Positions 6,215 to 10,217 of a stretch of 10,217 nt of DNA are shown here, piece after piece (within the stretch, counting starts at the first letter, position 1; every line of letters starts with the position of its first letter). Where the stretch lies: assembly GCA_910580225.1 (NCBI GenBank), contig CAJTXE010000015.1:48206-58422 (forward strand). Reading direction: 5' to 3'. A model generated the notes under the pieces. That model had not been told where the DNA came from. It worked only from the letters and a program-made list of their open reading frames with translations, and made no database searches. Source of the DNA: an uncultured Acetatifactor sp. GTDB lineage: Bacteria; Bacillota; Clostridia; Lachnospirales; Lachnospiraceae. Position numbers and translations under genes: made by a program.

Positions 6215-7309
6215 TTATTTTGTTATAGAGTCTAAAAAGTGCTGAAATTCCGCTTCTTTCCGGTAAGCGTCAAAGGCGGGAGAGGAGAGCCATTTATCCC
6301 GCAGGATTTCCGGCAGCGGCCGGGAGTCATCGGTCTCATAATCATGGGCTTTTTCCGTCACGGTGCCCAACAGCAGGCTTGTGTAGCACTGGGTTTCCGG
6401 TCTGGATTCAAAGGCTTTTGCCGCCCGGGCTGCCAGAGTCAGATTCTCGTACATGGATTCCCTTTCTCCAAGGCTTGCATACTGCCTTGCCAGTTCCCAG
6501 TATTGCCGGGCGCTGTGCCAGCTGTTTTGGGGAAGCTGTCCGTCGCAGATCAGTTCGTCCAGGGCCAGAGCTTTTTTGATTGCCAGGATGGAATCGGAGG
6601 CGGAGAGAAATCCGGAGCTACCTAAATTCAGGATGAATCCGGTCAGGCTTTCATAGTCCGCACGAATCTGACTTCTGATGAAGGGCAGTTTTTCCGCTTC
6701 CTCCAGTCCCCACCAAATCTGATTTTCCCGGCAGTATTGCTTGGGAGGAAGGGTTTCGTAGATGGAGCGGCCCAGGTCTCTGCGGCCCATCTCCATATGC
6801 TGAAAGGCCAGGCGGGCGGTGGCTTCCAGGCGGATTTCCTGGTCCGGGCAGTAGTTCCGGATCCGTTCTCCCAGAGCGATGATTTCCCGGTCATATTTTT
6901 CCATGTTTTCTTTCCAGTCAGGGATGTTGCCGTCATCGTCGCCGGATATGAAGAGAGCGTACATCAGTTTGTTGAGCAGGGCGTAGTTATTGGGAAATTC
7001 CGCCGTTCCTTCCCGGGCTATGGTAATACACTCGTCGATTTTACCTTTGCTGACAGCCGCCTGGAAGCGCTGCAGATACTGATCCACTTTTGCTTTTTCT
7101 GTGGAATCATCAATGCCCAGCAGGCTGTCTGCGGAGCAGCGGAAGATTTCTGCGATGGCAGGCAGCAGCTCCATATCCGGATAGCACGCGCCCAGTTCCC
7201 AACGGGAGACGGACTGGCAGGACACTCCCAGCATTTCCGCAAGGGTTTCCTGGGTGATGTCCGCTGCCTTGCGGAGGAATTTGATGTTTTCACCGATTCG
7301 TAGTTTCAT
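6215..7309 (-). CDS. XRE family transcriptional regulator with helical C-terminal domain
   Basis: The 364-residue protein opens with a classic HTH_XRE domain at about residues 5-62: IKFLRKAADITQETLAEMLG, then VSCQSVSRWELGACYPDMEL, then a typical LLPAIAEIF...SLLGID end. The remaining 300 residues are mostly amphipathic helices with TPR-like spacing, seen for example in DECITIAREGTAEFPNNYAL and the Trp-rich IWWGLEEAEKLPF. This layout is common in clostridial regulators that sense a partner protein or peptide, but the ligand here is unknown. ATG 7309 has AGGAG at 6-nt spacing and the HTH starts at once. It is divergent from the GH25 gene, and the shared upstream region contains a perfect 17-bp palindrome that is a fair candidate for its own operator. 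Confidence 0.92.
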   Translation of the reverse strand: MKLRIGENIKFLRKAADITQETLAEMLGVSCQSVSRWELGACYPDMELLPAIAEIFRCSADSLLGIDDSTEKAKVDQYLQRFQAAVSKGKIDECITIAREGTAEFPNNYALLNKLMYALFISGDDDGNIPDWKENMEKYDREIIALGERIRNYCPDQEIRLEATARLAFQHMEMGRRDLGRSIYETLPPKQYCRENQIWWGLEEAEKLPFIRSQIRADYESLTGFILNLGSSGFLSASDSILAIKKALALDELICDGQLPQNSWHSARQYWELARQYASLGERESMYENLTLAARAAKAFESRPETQCYTSLLLGTVTEKAHDYETDDSRPLPEILRDKWLSSPAFDAYRKEAEFQHFLDSITK

Positions 7310-7640
7310 GATAATCTCCTTTTCAATGGTTTTATTTTTGGGTATCTGTTCTGTGCAGCGGCCGCTGTGGCAGGTACTGTAAGAAGTTTACCTGCATTTT
7401 CGGGAAAATACCAGTACACGAAAAGTGATATTTTTTCACTATAATAGTGAATTTATGCTCACGAGTATGGGCAGCAGTTCTATGGTCTGTCTGAACCGTT
7501 GCGGATTTAATGGGGCGGAAAGAAGCAGAGATGAAAGGAGCATGGGCGGAATAATTGAGACGGAGGAATGCGGACGGTCTCTCCATGCATACACTGTTCA
7601 GAAGGAGCCGCATTGCGGCAGAGAATGGAATGAGGAAATG
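7310..7640. other. Intergenic region between XRE regulator and GH25 genes
   Basis: These 331 bp hold the palindromic TATAAT element at 7435-7451 and a GC-rich 12-bp palindrome, CAGCGGCCGCTG (7356-7367). The 7446-7640 stretch would be a long 5' leader of the GH25 transcript. The GH25 frame stays open to 7425, and a 21-codon frame at 7568-7633 ends just before the GH25 ribosome binding site, but its own spacing to GGAGG is too short. No convincing minus-strand promoter for the XRE gene was found. Confidence 0.5.
7424..7451 (+). promoter_or_regulatory. Palindromic operator over a TATAAT -10 box
   Basis: TTCACTAT-A-ATAGTGAA (7435-7451) is a perfect 17-bp palindrome with TATAAT (7440-7445) at its centre. 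A further AGTGA copy lies at 7424-7428, making three AGTGA/TCACT half-sites in 27 bp. No good -35 is visible. A repressor dimer bound here would block the -10 box directly. The neighbouring XRE protein is the natural candidate binder, by inference only. Confidence 0.5.
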
Positions 7641-8654
7641 ATGAACAGGTATATTACAGGGGAGGGGCCGGATCTGTCCGCCCATCAGGGGATTGTGGAC
7701 ATGAAGCGGATACGGGATGCGGGTTACAGAATGGCAGGACTGCGGATGGGATACGGCCGGAATAATGTGGATCAACAATATGCGGCCAATGCGGATGCCT
7801 GCTACCATCTGGGCATGTCCGTGGTGCTGTATTGGTTTTCCTATGCCTATACAGCGGAAATGGCTGCTGCGGAGGCAGGATATGCGGTTGCCCAGGCGGG
7901 AAAATACTGGAAAAACTGTCCCATTGCCTTTGATTTTGAGTATGACAGTGTAAATTACGCCAGAAAGAACGGGGTGGACATCACGAAACAACTGGCTACG
8001 GACATGGCGATTGCGTTTTTGACCCATGTGCGGGACGCGGGGTATCTTCCGGTTCTTTACGGAAACCGTGACTATCTGCGGAACTATTTTGATCTGGGGC
8101 GGATTGAGGCTGCCGTGGGGAAGGTTTATATCTGGTATGCCAGGTATAACGCCGAGCTTTCGGAGGAGGAGCGGGAGGCTGCGGATATCTGGCAGTATAC
8201 CTCCGGCGGCAGGGTGCCCGGCGTGCAGGGAAATGTGGATTTGAACTGGTTTTATGCGGATTTCGATAAGTTCATGGACAGGGTTCCCCGGGAGGAGAAG
8301 CAGAATATCAATATCCGCAATTTTCAGGCAGCTGCCAGGGCTGACGGCATTCGGGACGAAAACGGAAACGAGCTGACAGTGGACGGGATAGACGGCCCGA
8401 AGACACAGTATGTTCGCAGACAGATTGTGTTGAAGGCGCAGAAATCCGGCCAGAAATACATCGTGGGTTCCGCCGGTCATGTGGTGAAATGGTGGCAGGG
8501 CAGGTGCAATGAGATTCTCGGTCACAGACAGGCAGAGGACGGTCTGTACGGGCAGGCGGCAAGACGGGAAACGTATGCCCTGCAGAAAAAGATCGGTTTA
8601 AAAGAGGACGGGATTGCGGGCTACAACAGCATACAGGAAGTGTTTTATTATTAG
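7641..8654 (+). CDS. GH25 family lysozyme / endolysin-like muramidase
   Basis: The 337-residue protein begins MNRYITGEGPDLSAHQG. Residues about 7-210 are a GH25 catalytic domain: first conserved Asp in GPDLSAHQG (D11), strand VVLYWFSYAY (61-70), catalytic D98-x-E100 in IAFDFEYD, and a late Asp in QGNVDLNWF (D200). GH25 enzymes cleave the beta-1,4 bond between N-acetylmuramic acid and N-acetylglucosamine in peptidoglycan. Residues 217-337 look like a peptidoglycan-binding tail, including KWWQGRCNEILGH and LQKKIGLKEDGIAGYNSI. There is no signal peptide, as in phage endolysins. I chose ATG 7641 because GAGG lies 5 nt upstream and the fold starts here. In-frame ATGs exist upstream to 7425, but that 72-residue extension looks non-coding and begins before the -10 box at 7440. 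No holin or phage gene is adjacent. Confidence 0.9.
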   Translation: MNRYITGEGPDLSAHQGIVDMKRIRDAGYRMAGLRMGYGRNNVDQQYAANADACYHLGMSVVLYWFSYAYTAEMAAAEAGYAVAQAGKYWKNCPIAFDFEYDSVNYARKNGVDITKQLATDMAIAFLTHVRDAGYLPVLYGNRDYLRNYFDLGRIEAAVGKVYIWYARYNAELSEEEREAADIWQYTSGGRVPGVQGNVDLNWFYADFDKFMDRVPREEKQNINIRNFQAAARADGIRDENGNELTVDGIDGPKTQYVRRQIVLKAQKSGQKYIVGSAGHVVKWWQGRCNEILGHRQAEDGLYGQAARRETYALQKKIGLKEDGIAGYNSIQEVFYY

Positions 8655-8677
8655 GGCGTTTTGTTTGATAAAAGATG

Positions 8678-8784
8678 TTCCGGATCGGACTTTTCCCTTG
8701 AGAACTGACAGTCAGGATGACGTTTCCCTTTGGTGAAATGCTTATCCTGCAGAGTTGGTTCTCAAGGGATGGTCCTTATCGGAA
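8678..8784. repeat. Long nested inverted repeat between convergent genes
   Basis: The core is a perfect 12-bp inverted repeat, TCCCTTGAGAAC (8694-8705) with GTTCTCAAGGGA (8758-8769). Outside it pair GGAC/GTCC (8687-8690/8772-8775) and TTCCG/CGGAA (8678-8682/8780-8784). Inside pair CAGGAT/ATCCTG (8713-8718/8744-8749) and TTTC/GAAA. The whole 107 bp can fold into one long imperfect hairpin. A T-rich stretch follows on the plus strand (8790-8815). It may serve as terminator for the GH25 gene and its convergent neighbour, or be a small palindromic (MITE-like) element. No flanking target duplication was seen. Confidence 0.6.
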
Positions 8785-8815
8785 ATCAGTATGTTTTATT
8801 ATGTTTTATGTTTTG

Positions 8816-9949
8816 TTACATGCCGATCATAGATGTAAAGTCCGCCATCATCTCCGATATTTTGATTTGCTGAGGGCAGACCTTCTCACAGCTTCTGCAG
8901 CCCACGCAGTTTGCAGGGCGTTGTTCCTGGGGCATGCTTCCCACAGCCATGGGAGCAATGAAGCCGCCGCCGGTAGCTTTGTGTTCGTTGTACAGGGCGA
9001 TGAGCTCCGGGATCGGTAGCTTTTTGGGGCAGTGACTGGTGCAGTAATGGCAGGCGGTACAGGGCAGTCCGGCCTTTTTCACTTCCTCGTCCATGGAGTT
9101 CACCAGAGTAAGGAATTCTTCCTGGGTGAGAGGAGCGTCTGCCTCGTAGGTGGCAATGTTAGCCTGAAGCTGTTCCATGGTGGACATGCCGGATAAAACT
9201 ACCGTCACGCCGGGAATGCTCTGCAGAAAACGGAAGGCCCATCCGGGAACCGTCTCCGAAGGCCGCAGGGAATGCATTTTTTCGGTAAGTTCTTGGGAGG
9301 CTGCCGCCAGTTTGCCGCCACGCAGAGGTTCCATAACCCATACGGGAATGCCGGATTTTGTGAGAAGCTCCGCCTTTTCCTGTGCGTTCTGAAAATGCCA
9401 GTCCATGTAGTTGAGCTGAAGCTGTCCGAATTCCATATGTTGGCCGTAAGCATCCAGGAAACGCTTTATCACATCGATACTGCCATGGGCAGAGAAGCCC
9501 AGGTGGCGGATGCGGCCGTTTGCTTTCTGCTTCAGCAGATAGTCCAGGATGCCGTACCGGGGATCAAGATAGGCGTCGATATTGCCCTCGTAAACATTGT
9601 GGAAGAGATAGAAATCAAAATAGGGCGTGCGGCATTTTTCCAGCTGCTTTTCGAAGATTTCCTCCACCTTGTCCATGTTGGACAGGTCATATCCCGGGAA
9701 TTTACTGGCAAGGTAATAGCTCTCTCTTGGATAACGGCTTAAGATTTTTCCGGCAGCCAGTTCCGAATTGCCGCCGTGATATCCCCATGCCGTATCAAAA
9801 TAATTGATGCCGCTTTGAAGACAAAAATCTATCATTTCCGCGGTTTTTGCCTCGTCCACCGTGTTGTCGTCGCCGTCCAGAACGGGCAGGCGCATCATGC
9901 CCAGCCCTAAGCCGGACAACTGCAGATCCTGAAATTTTCTGTAAATCAT
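8816..9949 (-). CDS. Aldo/keto reductase with C-terminal 2x[4Fe-4S] ferredoxin domain
   Basis: The 377-residue protein begins MIYRKFQDLQLSGLGLGMMR. Residues 1-285 are an aldo/keto reductase barrel with the full catalytic tetrad: D52 and Y57 in YFDTAWGYHGG, K83 in LASKFPGYD, H117 in YLFHNVYEG. The C-terminal 90 residues carry two CxxCxxCxxxCP motifs (C297, C300, C303, C307 and C348, C351, C354, C358), expected to bind two [4Fe-4S] clusters. This is the predicted-oxidoreductase group of the family typical of anaerobes. It should be a cytoplasmic redox enzyme linking a carbonyl/alcohol substrate to NAD(P)H and possibly ferredoxin-like electron flow; the substrate is unknown. ATG 9949 has AGGAGG at 10-nt spacing. 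A longer frame to 10060 reads into the tandem repeats and is not credible. It converges on the GH25 gene. Confidence 0.95.
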   Translation of the reverse strand: MIYRKFQDLQLSGLGLGMMRLPVLDGDDNTVDEAKTAEMIDFCLQSGINYFDTAWGYHGGNSELAAGKILSRYPRESYYLASKFPGYDLSNMDKVEEIFEKQLEKCRTPYFDFYLFHNVYEGNIDAYLDPRYGILDYLLKQKANGRIRHLGFSAHGSIDVIKRFLDAYGQHMEFGQLQLNYMDWHFQNAQEKAELLTKSGIPVWVMEPLRGGKLAAASQELTEKMHSLRPSETVPGWAFRFLQSIPGVTVVLSGMSTMEQLQANIATYEADAPLTQEEFLTLVNSMDEEVKKAGLPCTACHYCTSHCPKKLPIPELIALYNEHKATGGGFIAPMAVGSMPQEQRPANCVGCRSCEKVCPQQIKISEMMADFTSMIGM

Positions 9950-9970
9950 AAATTTAAATCCTCCTATTTT

Positions 9971-10217
9971 AGTCCCGTATGCGTGCCTCCTGTGCCCTTT
10001 TTTCGTCAGAGAGATTTCCGTCTGCCAAAAAGCGGCATCCGAAAATCCTCTGGGGCCCATTCAGCCCGCATACTGATTATAGTCCCGTATGCGTGCCTCC
10101 TGTGCCCTTTTTTCGTCAGAGAGATTTCCGTCTGCCAAAAAGCGGCATCCGAAAATCCTCTGGGGCCCATTCAGCCCGCATACTGATTATAGTCCCGTAT
10201 GCGTGCCTCCTGTGCCC
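9971..10217. repeat. Perfect 110-bp tandem repeats upstream of the reductase gene
   Basis: The unit at 9971-10080 is repeated without any mismatch at 10081-10190, and a third copy begins at 10191 and is cut by the window edge after 27 bp. Each unit starts AGTCCCGTATGCG and ends CCCGCATACTGATTAT. Each contains an imperfect hairpin (GATTT...TGCC pairing with GGCA...AAATC) and ends in ATTAT, forming a minus-strand TATAAT at each unit junction. The unit is not a multiple of three and encodes no consistent protein. The gene-proximal end differs just before the first unit (TATTTT instead of GATTAT). Confidence 0.95.
10067..10093 (-). promoter_or_regulatory. TATAAT in a 7-bp dyad at repeat junction (candidate promoter/operator)
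   Basis: On the minus strand a perfect TATAAT (10076-10081) lies between the arms of an inverted repeat, CGCATAC (10067-10073) and GTATGCG (10087-10093). No TTGACA-like -35 is present at 16-18 bp, so it may need an activator or be inactive. If active it would transcribe through one whole 110-bp unit as leader for the reductase gene. The junction at 10190-10191 has the same TATAAT (10186-10191). Confidence 0.4.

Noticed and set aside
7356..7367. GC-rich palindrome CAGCGGCCGCTG upstream of the XRE gene
   Set aside because: Only 12 bp with no flanking symmetry and no relation to a promoter; chance in GC-rich DNA is likely.
7332..8525. 397-codon minus-strand frame opposite the GH25 gene
   Set aside because: The plus strand has clear GH25 catalytic motifs; this frame is Pro/His/Ile-rich shadow sequence without a family signal.
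9983..10186. 67-codon plus-strand frame in the tandem repeats
   Set aside because: The 110-bp unit is not a multiple of three, so each copy is read in another frame; no ribosome binding site.
8816..10217. Possible toxin-antitoxin, integrase, transposase or attachment site linked to the tandem repeats
   Set aside because: No tRNA, integrase, transposase motif or target duplication is visible; the repeats alone do not show mobility.

Overview
The window looks like a chromosomal segment from a Gram-positive anaerobe of the Clostridia, probably Lachnospiraceae. This is inferred from the strong AGGAGG-type ribosome binding sites, the intermediate base composition, and the gene families present (DUF6512 membrane protein, AAA/DUF4143 ATPase, XRE regulator with a helical tail, ferredoxin-tailed aldo/keto reductase, GH25 lysozyme). 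No rRNA, tRNA, transposase or phage structural gene was seen.

Layout: positions 1-218 are the trailer end of a type I-E CRISPR array with four repeats and three complete spacers. The last repeat is degenerate, so the leader, and presumably the cas genes, lie beyond the left edge. A promoter, an unrecognised 43-codon ORF and a GNAT acetyltransferase follow on the plus strand. They converge on a minus-strand DUF6512 membrane protein gene. A possible decayed coding fragment (1563-1679) and a clear terminator (1684-1737) separate this from a two-gene minus-strand operon (1784-4473). That operon encodes a TldD-like metalloprotease subunit and its PmbA/TldE-like partner, two nucleotides apart.

A 314-bp intergenic region with several inverted repeats leads to a plus-strand ATPase of the AAA_14/DUF4143 type (4788-6137), which has an excellent promoter. 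Next come a minus-strand XRE regulator (6215-7309) and a divergent plus-strand GH25 lysozyme/endolysin-like gene (7641-8654). The space between these two holds a TATAAT box buried in a perfect 17-bp palindrome. The lysozyme gene converges on a minus-strand aldo/keto reductase with two 4Fe-4S cluster motifs (8816-9949). A long nested inverted repeat (8678-8784) sits between them. Upstream of the reductase, perfect 110-bp tandem repeats run to the window's right edge, and each junction carries a TATAAT reading toward the reductase.

Most genes here are independent housekeeping or accessory units. The only clear functional unit is TldD/PmbA, known elsewhere as a heterodimeric protease that processes peptides such as microcins. 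I found no complete novel system. The least explained signals are non-coding: the 110-bp tandem repeats, the dyads centred on -10 boxes, the long hairpin at 8678-8784, and the alternative stems upstream of tldD.
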